This document shows positions 53,843 to 63,056 of a DNA stretch of 64,000 bases, in pieces. Made by a program: the position numbers and the translations under genes. The notes beneath the pieces are model-generated. The model was given only the letters and a program-made list of their open reading frames with translations, did no database searches and had not been told where the DNA came from. Source of the DNA: Thalassoglobus sp. JC818 (GTDB taxonomy: Bacteria > Planctomycetota > Planctomycetia > Planctomycetales > Planctomycetaceae); the NCBI RefSeq assembly GCF_040717535.1, contig NZ_JBFEFI010000006.1, positions 372,001-436,000 of the forward strand. Reading direction: 5' to 3'. Each line of letters starts with the position of its first letter. Positions within the stretch are counted from its first letter, which is position 1.

Positions 53843-56101
53843 ATGAAGAATTTCGCGCTCTCAATGGCTTTCCTCCTGCTCTGGGCAAACCTCGGATTTG
53901 GCCAACCAACTGCTGCTCCGAAGATCGCTGACTTCTCCGACCAACCCGGACGGTGGAGTGCCCAGCGAGCCAATCAGTGGTACGACACCGTTGCGTGGCC
54001 AGTCGGCGCAAACTTCGTCCCCTCGACCGCAATCAATCAGCTCGAAATGTGGCAAGCCGACACATTCGATCCCGAAACAATCAATCGAGAACTCGGCTGG
54101 GCTGCTGCGATCGGAATGAACTCAATGCGAGTCTTTCTGCATGACCTCGCATGGAAAGCCGATCCTGAAGGATTCTTTCAACGCGTCGACAAGTATCTTG
54201 AGATCGCGGACTCACACGGCATCAGCACGATGATGGTCATCTTCGATGGCGTCTGGCATCCGTACCCAGAACTCGGCAAGCAGCCTGAGCCCACTCCCGG
54301 ACTTCACAATTCCGGATGGGTTCAATCGCCGGGACGCAAACTTCTTGAAGACTCGACCAAGCAAGACAGCTTGAAACCGTACGTTCAAGCAGTGATCCGA
54401 AGATACAAAGACGACTCCCGCATTCTTCTTTGGGACCTCTTTAACGAACCCGACAACGATGTTGCAAACTCTTATGGTGTGAACGGAACAAAGGAGGAAC
54501 TGCCGCCAGAAGAAAAGGCAAAACGAGCAGAAGAACTTCTGAGGAAGACCTTCGAGTGGGCTCGAGAGGTGAATCCATCACAGCCACTTACCTGTGGAGT
54601 CTGGGCTGGCAATTACCTCGCATCACCAAGTTCAATTCAACGCTTTTCCATTGAGGCATCCGACGTCATCTCATTCCACACTTATTCAGGACCAAAGGTG
54701 GCGAAAGAGTTAACACAAGGACTATTAAAACTCGGCCGCCCAGTCTTGTGTACTGAGTATATGGCTCGCGGAAATGCATCCACATTTGAAGCCATCCTTC
54801 CGATCTTCCACGAAAATCGCGTCGGAGCATACAACTGGGGACTTGTCGATGGTAAGTCACAAACGATTTACCCCTGGGACTCATGGAGCAATCCATATAC
54901 ACAAGAGCCGAAACCTTGGCATCACGATGTCTTTCGTGCCGATGGAACTCCTTACTCTCCCGCTGAAGTGAGAGTCATTCAATCATTGACTCGTCAGCCT
55001 CCGACTCAACAAAGCCAACCTCCCAAAATCAAAGAAGTGCCAGAGAGGGACGTCCTCGAATCGAAACTGAAAGACCATGAGGAAGCTGTCTTTGTCAAAC
55101 AGGGATGGATTCGCGATCCGTTTATCACACTCGGACCGGATGGCAACTATTACCTCACCGGGACGACTCCACTTCCCGACGACCCGCGCCAGCATCTCGA
55201 TCCGTACAACACTGGTCTCGGAGACTTATCGCTGGTCGGCTGGCAAGCACAAGTCTGGCGAAGCCGTGATCTCATCGACTGGGAGTCTCTTGGAACTCCG
55301 TTTACATTGAAGTCAGGCATCTGGTTTCGAAAACAACCTAAGAAATTCCAAAACACTCCTGAGTCAGAATGGCGGCTTTGGGCACCGGAGCTTCATTGGA
55401 TCGGCGACCGTTGGGCACTCATCCATACGAGTCCCTCGCCCGTCGCAGGTGCCAATCTTTCACTCTCTCAAGGGGCTGAGGTGAATGGCCCTTGGGATAA
55501 TCCGATGGGCGTTTCCATTCGCAAACGTCACGATCCGTCTCTCTTTCAAGATGACGATGAAACGTGGTGGATGATCTGGGGAGCAACGTCTATCGCTCCG
55601 ATCAAACCCGACTGGAGCGGCTTTCAAAAGGAACCCATCAAGATCGGCCCGAGTGGCGAAACGAGCAAAATGGGCCACGAAGGTTGCCTGCTTCACAAGA
55701 TCGGCGACAAGTACGTTCTGTTCGGAACAGGCTGGTCGACCGGCGAGATGCGACACGGCAGCTACAACCTTTATTATGCGACTGCGGACAAGATCGAAGG
55801 ACCCTACAGCGAACGTCAATTCGTCGGCCGTTTTCTCGGCCATGGAACCCCGTTCCAGGACCATCAGGGACGCTGGTGGTGCACAGCATTCTTCAACGCG
55901 AATCAGCCTCCATTGTCCGCCGAGGGAATCGAAACCAAGGACCTCGGACGGACAGCTCAAACGATCAATGAACAAGGCGTGACACTCGTTCCGCTTGATG
56001 TTCAAATCCGTGACAACGGAGAGGTCTCCATTCGCGCTGAAGCCCCCGGATACTCCACTCCCGGTCCAGACGAAGCCCAGCAGTTTCAACTCGAAGAATA
56101 G
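53843..56101 (+). CDS. Secreted GH5-like/GH43 two-domain glycoside hydrolase
   Basis: 752 residues with a signal peptide (1-20, ending G-F-G-Q). Domain 1 (about 40-380) is a GH5-like TIM barrel with the acid/base glutamate in F-N-E202-P-D and the nucleophile in C-T-E305-Y. Domain 2 (about 410-730) is a GH43 five-bladed propeller: base D425 in I-R-D-P-F, pKa modulator D564 in H-D-P-S-L-F, acid E613 in G-H-E-G. GH43 enzymes cleave arabinose, xylose or galactose links; GH5 includes mannanases, galactanases and cellulases. The chain would attack one branched polysaccharide at two bond types. A sulfatase gene follows, so a sulfated marine glycan is a reasonable guess. ATG 53843 is chosen for the signal peptide. 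Confidence 0.85.
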   Translation: MKNFALSMAFLLLWANLGFGQPTAAPKIADFSDQPGRWSAQRANQWYDTVAWPVGANFVPSTAINQLEMWQADTFDPETINRELGWAAAIGMNSMRVFLHDLAWKADPEGFFQRVDKYLEIADSHGISTMMVIFDGVWHPYPELGKQPEPTPGLHNSGWVQSPGRKLLEDSTKQDSLKPYVQAVIRRYKDDSRILLWDLFNEPDNDVANSYGVNGTKEELPPEEKAKRAEELLRKTFEWAREVNPSQPLTCGVWAGNYLASPSSIQRFSIEASDVISFHTYSGPKVAKELTQGLLKLGRPVLCTEYMARGNASTFEAILPIFHENRVGAYNWGLVDGKSQTIYPWDSWSNPYTQEPKPWHHDVFRADGTPYSPAEVRVIQSLTRQPPTQQSQPPKIKEVPERDVLESKLKDHEEAVFVKQGWIRDPFITLGPDGNYYLTGTTPLPDDPRQHLDPYNTGLGDLSLVGWQAQVWRSRDLIDWESLGTPFTLKSGIWFRKQPKKFQNTPESEWRLWAPELHWIGDRWALIHTSPSPVAGANLSLSQGAEVNGPWDNPMGVSIRKRHDPSLFQDDDETWWMIWGATSIAPIKPDWSGFQKEPIKIGPSGETSKMGHEGCLLHKIGDKYVLFGTGWSTGEMRHGSYNLYYATADKIEGPYSERQFVGRFLGHGTPFQDHQGRWWCTAFFNANQPPLSAEGIETKDLGRTAQTINEQGVTLVPLDVQIRDNGEVSIRAEAPGYSTPGPDEAQQFQLEE

Positions 56102-56233
56102 AGACCGTTCTGCCGATGGCACTCACGGAAGCGATCTCACTTCACAGAAAGCTGAGTTAGCTCCTTCGAGTCAGTGCACACCGAATTCAAAAACATTCTT
56201 AATTAACGACGACAGACGTTGAGGACTCTCACG

Positions 56234-57850
56234 ATGAAGCCCCTTTGTATTGTTGTTCTGACGATCCTGATTTCCGGACAGATTTTCGCAGACGACGATC
56301 GCCCAAATATCGTCCTGATCATGGCCGATGACATGGGCTTCTCAGACATCGGTTGCTATGGCGGAGAGATCCAGACTCCGAACATCGATTCGCTCGCTGA
56401 GGGTGGCTTACGTTTCACACAGTTTTACAACACGGGGAGATGTTGTCCGACGCGAGCTTCGTTAATGACTGGTCTATACCCGCACGCATCGGGTGTCGGA
56501 CACATGGTTTACTCCGATCGAGGAGTTGGTTATCACCCATACCTCAACAAGAACTGTGTGACGATCGCTGAGGCACTCGGAAGTTCGGGTTACCGAACCA
56601 TGATGGCCGGGAAGTGGCATGTTGGTCATCAACAAGGTCAATGGCCAACTGACCGTGGCTTCCAGCACTTTTATGGAATCCACATCCATGTCGACAGTTA
56701 CTTCAAAGTCTTGCCAGGTTGCCCCGTTTATTACAACGATCAACTGGCGATCGCCCCAACTGTTAATCCTCCCAACACGCTCCATCCGGAACAAGAATGG
56801 TACACCACCGACGTCTTCACCGACTGGTCGATTAAGTTTCTAAAAGAGTCACAGTCTGACGAGCGACCTTTCTTTCTTTATACAGCCTATAACTCTCCGC
56901 ACTGGCCTCTCGAAGCACCTCAAGAAAACATCGACCGCTGCCAGGGGCGTTACGAAGGAGGTTGGGACGTTTTACGTGCTCAAAAACTCCAGAAAATGAA
57001 GGAGATGGGCATCGTACAGAATGGAACTCAACTCTCTCCCTCTGGTTGTCCGGAATGGTCCGAATTGACTCCTGACGATCAGCAGGAGTTAGCGTTTCGC
57101 AGAGAGATCTATGCTGCACAGATCGAGAGAATGGACGAGAACATCGGTCGCATCATTCAGACACTTCGTGAATCGGAACAACTCGATCACACGCTGATCT
57201 TCTTTCTCTCAGACAACGGCTGCTGCGCTGAAGGTGGGATGTTCGGATACAAATGGAATGAGAACTCCAAAGAGAATTTCGCCGACTGGAGAAATGAATC
57301 GGGACGATCCAGCAGCATGGGGGAAGCTTGGTCGAATGCCTCAAACACTCCCTTCCGGATGCACAAACGCTGGGTTCACGAGGGAGGAATCGCAACTCCA
57401 CTGATCGCTCACTGGCCTCAACGAATCGAAACACCCGGTGGCCTGACTCACCAACCCGGCCACGTCATTGACATCCTCGCAACTTGCCTCGACGTCGCTG
57501 ACGCCGCTTATCCGGAAGAATTCAACGGCCACCAAATTAAACAATCGGCGGGAAAGAGCCTGGTGCCAGCGTTTCTTCAACCACAACAGGTTCAAGATAG
57601 GACGCTTTTCTGGGAACACGAAGCCCACGCTGCCATGCGAGATGGAGACTGGAAACTCGTCACGCTGAATGCACATTCCCCAGAAAGCTGGGAACTCTAC
57701 AACCTTTCCGAAGAACGCACCGAAACTAACGACCTGCGATCTGAGCACCCAGAACGCGTCGATTCTATGATCGCCCGCTGGACAAATTGGGCTGAGGAGG
57801 CCAACGTCTTGCCGTGGCCGAAAGATCGGCCCAAGAAGCCGAAAAAGTGA
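56234..57850 (+). CDS. Arylsulfatase-family secreted sulfatase
   Basis: 538 residues with a signal peptide (about 1-19). The active-site motif C70-C-P-T-R (C-x-P-x-R), whose first cysteine becomes formylglycine, lies in R-C-C-P-T-R-A-S-L-M-T-G. Metal ligands are visible in I-M-A-D-D-M-G near 29-35 and F-L-S-D-N-G-C near 322. The H-V-G-H-Q segment gives the usual lysine/histidine anchor region (M-A-G-K-W-H-V-G-H). The enzyme removes sulfate esters from a glycan or aryl ester; the substrate is not readable. It starts about 130 bp after the GH5-like/GH43 gene and is probably part of the same utilisation locus. A TTG fifteen bases upstream is unlikely to be the start. Confidence 0.92.
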   Translation: MKPLCIVVLTILISGQIFADDDRPNIVLIMADDMGFSDIGCYGGEIQTPNIDSLAEGGLRFTQFYNTGRCCPTRASLMTGLYPHASGVGHMVYSDRGVGYHPYLNKNCVTIAEALGSSGYRTMMAGKWHVGHQQGQWPTDRGFQHFYGIHIHVDSYFKVLPGCPVYYNDQLAIAPTVNPPNTLHPEQEWYTTDVFTDWSIKFLKESQSDERPFFLYTAYNSPHWPLEAPQENIDRCQGRYEGGWDVLRAQKLQKMKEMGIVQNGTQLSPSGCPEWSELTPDDQQELAFRREIYAAQIERMDENIGRIIQTLRESEQLDHTLIFFLSDNGCCAEGGMFGYKWNENSKENFADWRNESGRSSSMGEAWSNASNTPFRMHKRWVHEGGIATPLIAHWPQRIETPGGLTHQPGHVIDILATCLDVADAAYPEEFNGHQIKQSAGKSLVPAFLQPQQVQDRTLFWEHEAHAAMRDGDWKLVTLNAHSPESWELYNLSEERTETNDLRSEHPERVDSMIARWTNWAEEANVLPWPKDRPKKPKK

Positions 57851-58195
57851 ACGGACTTCCAACCGAAGCGAAATCGCCTGCCCGAATGTCCACTTTGAGC
57901 GAATCGCGTTTCCGGCATTTGTGACGAGTTTGTGCTGTCGACAATCAAATTTGCTTGAAATTGCCCTGTCACCCTGCAAGATGACAGCGAGAAGGTTTTT
58001 CGGGCTGTCTCATCCGGAATTGTCGATGAGATTGCAGGCTCTTATCGTCACACGCAGAGATGAGAATCGCCTTCTGCTCTCATTAAATGCGTGACATCTC
58101 GATGGCGATCTCGTAAATTCATGATGTGGAAGACCCTTTTCGTCAGCCGTTTAGGTCTTTCGTTGAAGATGCGGGTTGTTAAGGGTCAGTAGAGG
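57851..58195. other. Intergenic, promoter region of the kinase gene
   Basis: 345 bp with no recognised gene or strong repeat. An AGAGG site stands just before the kinase ATG. Confidence 0.35.
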
Positions 58196-61100
58196 ATGCA
58201 CCGGTCAGACGACATCAGTGATTTGTACGCGCGCTTCGAGGAAGAAATCCGCGCGGGCAACACTCCGAGCATTGATGCGTACGTCGAGACAGTTCCGGAG
58301 CAGGATCGAGACGAAATTCGGCAAAAGCTTCTCGAAATCCAGTCCCTCGCTTCCGAGCAAACCGTCGTGTTCCCGACGGACGACTCGACGACATCGGAAA
58401 GACCGAAACTTGACGACAAATTGGCCTCGATCGTCACTCAATTTGAACTCGACATTCAAGCTGGGAAAAGTCGTCGTTTGTCCGAGTATTTGCCCGAAGA
58501 AATGAGCGCCCCTGAGCGCGAGAAAACCATCTCCGAGTTGGTACGCCTGAAGCAGGCTGCCCTTCAAAATGACGGAGAGAAGGTGAGCCTCGACGAAATG
58601 CTCAAAGAGTTTCCGAATGACATCAATACGATTCATTCGCTGTTTGTGGAAGAGCCCAACAAGACTCAATCCGACTCTTCATCTTCGACCAAGCCGATCC
58701 CTCACAGCAAGAAGTCGATCCACGCAACTCGATCGATCGGCCCCTATCGAATCGTGAGAGAAATCGGCCAGGGCGGGATGGGAACCGTCTATTTGGCTGA
58801 GCAACTTGAACCGGTCCGGCGACAAGTCGCGTTGAAAGTCATTCGACAGGGACTGGAGTCCCGAGGAGTCCAGGCTCGCTTCCAGTCGGAACGGCAAGCC
58901 ATGGCGCTCATGGATCATGTCAACATCGCCACTGTTTACGAAGCTGGTTCGACGGAATCAGGTTTGCCATATGTCGTGATGGAATTCGTCCACGGAATTC
59001 CTATCACTGACTATTGCGACAACTTTCGCCTTACGCTTGCAGAGCGAATCGACTTGATTCAACAAGCTTGTGATGCGATTCAGCACGCCCACTCACGTGG
59101 TATTATCCATCGGGACATCAAGCCCAGCAACTTGCTCGTGACAGAGTATGAAAACGAACGGCGAGTGAAGGTCATTGACTTCGGACTCGCAAAAACACTC
59201 AATGAGAGTGACCGGCTTAGCGAAGAAACCGTCAACACCGCATGTGGTCAGGTTCTCGGCACTCTTCAATACATGAGTCCCGAACAAGCCAGCATGGGAA
59301 AACTCGACATCGACACTCGAACGGATGTCTACTCTCTGGGAGTCGTCCTCTATGAACTCTTGACCGGTTCAACTCCCGTGAAGCGAGAGTCAGTCAAGAC
59401 CCTGGCGATCGAACAGGTGATGACATCGATTCGGGACGAAGAACCACAACGACCGAGCAAGCGTCTGTTGGATAGCGAAGATACAGCAGCAATGATTTCT
59501 TCGAAGAGAGGGACTGAGCTTCGAAGCCTTGAATCCTCTTTGCGAGGCGACTTGGACTGGATTGCCGTCAAAGCTTTGGAAAAGGATCGAACGCGTCGCT
59601 ATTCCAGCCCTGCAGAACTCCAGGACGATCTCTCTCGCTACCTCAACAATGAACCTGTTCACGCACGGCCTCCAAGCACCGTTTATCGTCTCGGAAAGTT
59701 TGTCCGGAAGCACCAGTCAAGCCTAACCGTCGCGACATCACTAATGATCGTCGCTGTCTTGGGTATTGCGGGAATCATCTGGCAGTGGAATCGAGCAGAG
59801 TCCAACTCGCTGAAGTTGATTCGCGCGGAAACGCAGAACGCAGTCAAAAACGTGGCACTGTCTCGAGGGTCCGAAATTCCGGCCAACCTCGCCACCCTCG
59901 ACTCCCTTCCCATGGCGTTGGTCGCTGAAGAACTGGAGTCGCAATTCGATCACACATTCGGTCAGCAACAACTATCTCTTGCTTATGCTCTCGCGAAAAT
60001 TGGTCAAGCACCGATTGAGGTTCTCATCGACGCTGTCGCGAATCCCGACACTCCACCGGAAGAAGCCTTCAATATCATCCCAGCTTTGGAAGAATCGAGA
60101 TCGAAAGCCCACGCTGCTCTCAACGTTCGAGCAAGCAAAGAGTGGGAGAGCAAGAACTGGGACGCTTTCTCGCGGCTCGCCATCGTCGGAACACATCTTC
60201 GTGACCTCACCCTGACAACGAAAATCCTCACAGCCGAACCAGATTCTGCCTCGACATCAATTCGAAGTAATTCGACCGTCGAGCCCCGAACGGTATTCAT
60301 TGACGAACTTATCCACTGGCATGGAAATCTTGAGAATCTGGCAGGGATTCTGCAAGACCGCTCCACGCCTGATGTACGTTCCGCCTTTTGTTACGCCGTT
60401 GGCTCGATCGATGAAATCGACCCTCGCGACAAATCGATCTGGCAGTCGCTCATGAACGAGTGGTACCGCCAGCGAAACGACTCGAAAACGCAAATCGCTG
60501 CTGGCTGGGCTCTGCGCGAGTGGGGCTTCTCACCTCCTTATGGCCTGATCGAATTCTCCAATCTGATCGATGGAATTTTCGACGAAGCAACCCCTTCTTC
60601 TGAAGCAGGTATGATTGCCAAAGCATTCGGACGCTCACCGCTCGAAGCATCTCAAATCCTTCAAGAAACGGCAGATGATCTGATCTCGCAGCGACGCTGG
60701 AGAGATGCCGCACGCGTCGCGATTGTCTCTTTTCTCATGGGTGATGATTCATTGGCATCAATGCTTCTCAGCACCGATCCCGACCCGGAAACTGGAATCT
60801 GGAACCCAGAACCCCGAACAGCGTTCATTCAAGAATGTCGCATCTGGAATGGAGGAATCGACCGACTCTCCGATTGGCTGACCGAAGTCGAGTCTCCCGA
60901 TTTGCGATCCGCATTCGCATCGATTGTCGGAGGCATTCCGGACCTTCCCGACGCAACTCGAGATAGCTGGGGAGAGCTTCTTTCTGAATGGTTTCTCACA
61001 TCTCCAGAGTCAGGTCCTCACAGTGCTTGCAAATGGGCGCTCGAGCGACTCGAACTTCCAATTCCTGAGATCGATCCTTCACCCACTCCGATTGATGGTC

Positions 61101-61876
61101 AAAGCTGGTGGAAATCGCCGATGGAACTGACGTTCCTGAATATTCCAGCTGGTTCAGCAGAACTGGAATCTGGAACATTCCAAAGCATGGGCAATCTGTG
61201 GATGTCCGAGAAGGAGATTACAGTCAAACAGTTCAAAGACTTCGCGCTCTACAGCGATCCCAGCTCGCGACTGCCTTACTGGAGAGACGTCGGAAACTTT
61301 GGAAGATCAATCGACGAAACACATCCTGCGCAACAGGTTAGTCTGGAAGATGCTGCTCAATACTGCAACTGGTTGAGTCGGAAGCTTGGGTTCGAAGAAG
61401 TCTATGAAATTGAACAGCTCGATCCGCTTCCAGGTGACGGATCATCACACTATTACAATGTCACTCTTCGCAATGGGATCGATGGATTCCGCCTGCCGAC
61501 CGATGCAGAGTGGGAATACTGTTGCCGAACTCATACGACGACCGATTTTTTCTTCGGAACGAGTGTCAAACTGCTCCCGGAGTTTGCAGTTTACTCACGC
61601 CCCACAACTCAACCTTGCGGGACAAAGCTGTGCAACGTCTGGGGATTTTTTGATCTGACGGGAAACGTCCACGAATGGTGCTGGGGTGGAAGCGATCCTT
61701 CTCACCGCATTTTTCGTGGAGGAAGCTCCCAAAACACATACAAAGCCTGCATGTCAACTTTCGTCTTCCGCGACGCCCTTCAGTCCAAGCGAACCGACGT
61801 TGTCGGATTTCGTGTCGTTCGCGGACCACTCATCACTCAAGCAACAGCACTTCCCGATCGTCACGCAAGTCGATAA
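58196..61876 (+). CDS. Ser/Thr protein kinase with internal repeats and an FGE-sulfatase-like C-terminal domain
   Basis: 1,226 residues. The N-terminus has two copies of a short helical unit (F-E-E-E-I-R-A-G-N-T near 14-23 and F-E-L-D-I-Q-A-G-K-S near 83-92), common ahead of planctomycete kinases. The Hanks-type kinase is intact: G-Q-G-G-M-G-T-V, K214, catalytic H-R-D307-I-K-P-S-N and D328-F-G. A membrane helix follows near 505-530. Residues about 640-815 and 820-990 are a diverged tandem repeat of about 175 residues (compare P-R-T-V-F-I-D-E with P-R-T-A-F-I-Q-E). The C-terminus (about 1000-1210) is an FGE-sulfatase-like fold with R-L-P-T-D-A-E-W-E-Y and G-N-V-H-E-W-C-W. Such domains in kinases are usually ligand-binding, not formylglycine-generating. 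Confidence 0.85.
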   Translation: MHRSDDISDLYARFEEEIRAGNTPSIDAYVETVPEQDRDEIRQKLLEIQSLASEQTVVFPTDDSTTSERPKLDDKLASIVTQFELDIQAGKSRRLSEYLPEEMSAPEREKTISELVRLKQAALQNDGEKVSLDEMLKEFPNDINTIHSLFVEEPNKTQSDSSSSTKPIPHSKKSIHATRSIGPYRIVREIGQGGMGTVYLAEQLEPVRRQVALKVIRQGLESRGVQARFQSERQAMALMDHVNIATVYEAGSTESGLPYVVMEFVHGIPITDYCDNFRLTLAERIDLIQQACDAIQHAHSRGIIHRDIKPSNLLVTEYENERRVKVIDFGLAKTLNESDRLSEETVNTACGQVLGTLQYMSPEQASMGKLDIDTRTDVYSLGVVLYELLTGSTPVKRESVKTLAIEQVMTSIRDEEPQRPSKRLLDSEDTAAMISSKRGTELRSLESSLRGDLDWIAVKALEKDRTRRYSSPAELQDDLSRYLNNEPVHARPPSTVYRLGKFVRKHQSSLTVATSLMIVAVLGIAGIIWQWNRAESNSLKLIRAETQNAVKNVALSRGSEIPANLATLDSLPMALVAEELESQFDHTFGQQQLSLAYALAKIGQAPIEVLIDAVANPDTPPEEAFNIIPALEESRSKAHAALNVRASKEWESKNWDAFSRLAIVGTHLRDLTLTTKILTAEPDSASTSIRSNSTVEPRTVFIDELIHWHGNLENLAGILQDRSTPDVRSAFCYAVGSIDEIDPRDKSIWQSLMNEWYRQRNDSKTQIAAGWALREWGFSPPYGLIEFSNLIDGIFDEATPSSEAGMIAKAFGRSPLEASQILQETADDLISQRRWRDAARVAIVSFLMGDDSLASMLLSTDPDPETGIWNPEPRTAFIQECRIWNGGIDRLSDWLTEVESPDLRSAFASIVGGIPDLPDATRDSWGELLSEWFLTSPESGPHSACKWALERLELPIPEIDPSPTPIDGQSWWKSPMELTFLNIPAGSAELESGTFQSMGNLWMSEKEITVKQFKDFALYSDPSSRLPYWRDVGNFGRSIDETHPAQQVSLEDAAQYCNWLSRKLGFEEVYEIEQLDPLPGDGSSHYYNVTLRNGIDGFRLPTDAEWEYCCRTHTTTDFFFGTSVKLLPEFAVYSRPTTQPCGTKLCNVWGFFDLTGNVHEWCWGGSDPSHRIFRGGSSQNTYKACMSTFVFRDALQSKRTDVVGFRVVRGPLITQATALPDRHASR

Positions 61877-62071
61877 TCCGCAATCTACACCTCGGAATTC
61901 AGAACATCCGGTTTTCAAGCACTTCGAGATTTGCGTTTCAAAAGCGACCCGCTAGACTCTTCATCACATTGCTTCTCCCATATGGAGTAGAAAAAGTTTG
62001 AGTATCCACGGCATGAGCGACTGATCTCGAGTTGATTCTGTTCGCAAATCGTGTACTCTTTCTCGTCCCAA

Positions 62072-62108
62072 TGAGTGAATCGTTGCCCGCTAAACATGGC
62101 AACACTCA
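62072..62108 (+). other. Hairpin directly upstream of tRNA-Arg
   Basis: TGAGTG (62072-62077) pairs with CACTCA (62103-62108) and TTGCC (62083-62087) with GGCAA (62098-62102), with a five-base bulge and a 10-nt loop. It ends 15 bp before the tRNA. It may end the kinase transcript or sit in the tRNA precursor. Confidence 0.4.
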
Positions 62109-62123
62109 CTGACTGGTCACTAC

Positions 62124-62197
<74 letters not shown>

Positions 62198-62203
62198 CTT
62201 GAT

Positions 62204-62253
62204 GAGACAACCCTCTCAGATGTCTTTAGGAGGACGTTTGAGAGGGTTGTTTC
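62204..62253 (+). terminator. Intrinsic terminator of tRNA-Arg
   Basis: GAGACAACCCTCTCA and TGAGAGGGTTGTTTC form a 15-bp stem with one G:U pair and a 20-nt loop, followed by GTTTT. It begins six bases after the tRNA, so it terminates a monocistronic tRNA transcript. Confidence 0.85.
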
Positions 62254-62519
62254 GTTTTGGGCAGTGTACTCCTCTTCCGCTTCGAGATCGCTTCGTCTTC
62301 CTTCTGCACTGGTCTCAACCGCTTCTTTGGCTGAGTGGGGGACTTCTAGTTCGAGTCGTTAAAACTTCGATCGGAAGGGCCTCTGACTTCACTCGTGATT
62401 TTGGAATGAGCAACTTGATTGGAATCGCGGTGTTGCTTGAATGTCTTTCCAGCGAAGCTGATGTTGGGAAAATCGAGATTGGTACGTCACACTGACAGGG
62501 CTCGTGACAAGGTAACCAT
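62254..62519. other. Intergenic, promoter region of the sigma-factor gene
   Basis: 266 bp after the tRNA terminator. No gene is recognised and no repeat stands out. An AAGG lies a few bases before the sigma-factor ATG. Confidence 0.35.
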
Positions 62520-63053
62520 ATGCCAAAATCGACTCAGACGATCTCACCTGAATTCACACAACTCGTTGTGGAACAGCACGAGCAGCTGCGTTCGTTTGTG
62601 CGGACGTTGGGAGTCGCTCCTGACTGGGTGGACGATTTGGCTCAAGAAGTTTTTCTCGTTGCTTGGCGAGAAATTGATTCTTTCGATTCGCAGAGGGACC
62701 TCGGGAAGTGGCTTCGAGGGATCGCTCGAAATCTGGTCAGAAACGAACTTCGAAAAGATAAAAGGCGGCACCGAATCCTTCATCAACAGCTATCTGAAGT
62801 CCTTGTCAGGGCACCTGAGACGAGCGTAGAAGCTGAAGATTGGAACCAATATCGAATGTCTGCGCTTCGAGACTGCGTTGAACAACTCGCACCGAAGAGT
62901 CGCAAAATCGTCGCTGGCCGCTACGGGGATGGATGGAGGGCTCCGGATCTGGCCGACAGTTTGGGAATGACGGCAACTGCCGTCCGGCAGGCGCTCATGC
63001 GAATTCGTGAACAGCTGAAGCAGTGCATTGAATTCCGAGTCGTTGAGGGATGA
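62520..63053 (+). CDS. ECF-type sigma-70 family RNA polymerase sigma factor
   Basis: 177 residues with sigma regions 2 and 4 only. Region 2 (about 35-79) has D-D-L-A-Q-E-V-F-L-V-A-W-R and W-L-R-G-I-A-R-N-L-V-R-N; region 4 (about 120-170) has L-A-P-K-S-R-K-I-V and the helix-turn-helix A-D-S-L-G-M-T-A-T-A-V-R-Q-A. The length and pairing with a FecR-like gene three bases downstream are typical of planctomycete ECF sigma factors that control surface or degradative genes. Regulation would be by the membrane partner. Start ATG 62520 follows an AAGG. Confidence 0.9.
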   Translation: MPKSTQTISPEFTQLVVEQHEQLRSFVRTLGVAPDWVDDLAQEVFLVAWREIDSFDSQRDLGKWLRGIARNLVRNELRKDKRRHRILHQQLSEVLVRAPETSVEAEDWNQYRMSALRDCVEQLAPKSRKIVAGRYGDGWRAPDLADSLGMTATAVRQALMRIREQLKQCIEFRVVEG

Positions 63054-63056
63054 GCC

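Noticed and set aside
58196-61876. FGE-like domain read as a true formylglycine-generating enzyme for the adjacent sulfatase
   Set aside because: The domain is fused to a membrane kinase, and I could not confirm the catalytic cysteine pair; a binding role is more consistent with known kinase fusions.
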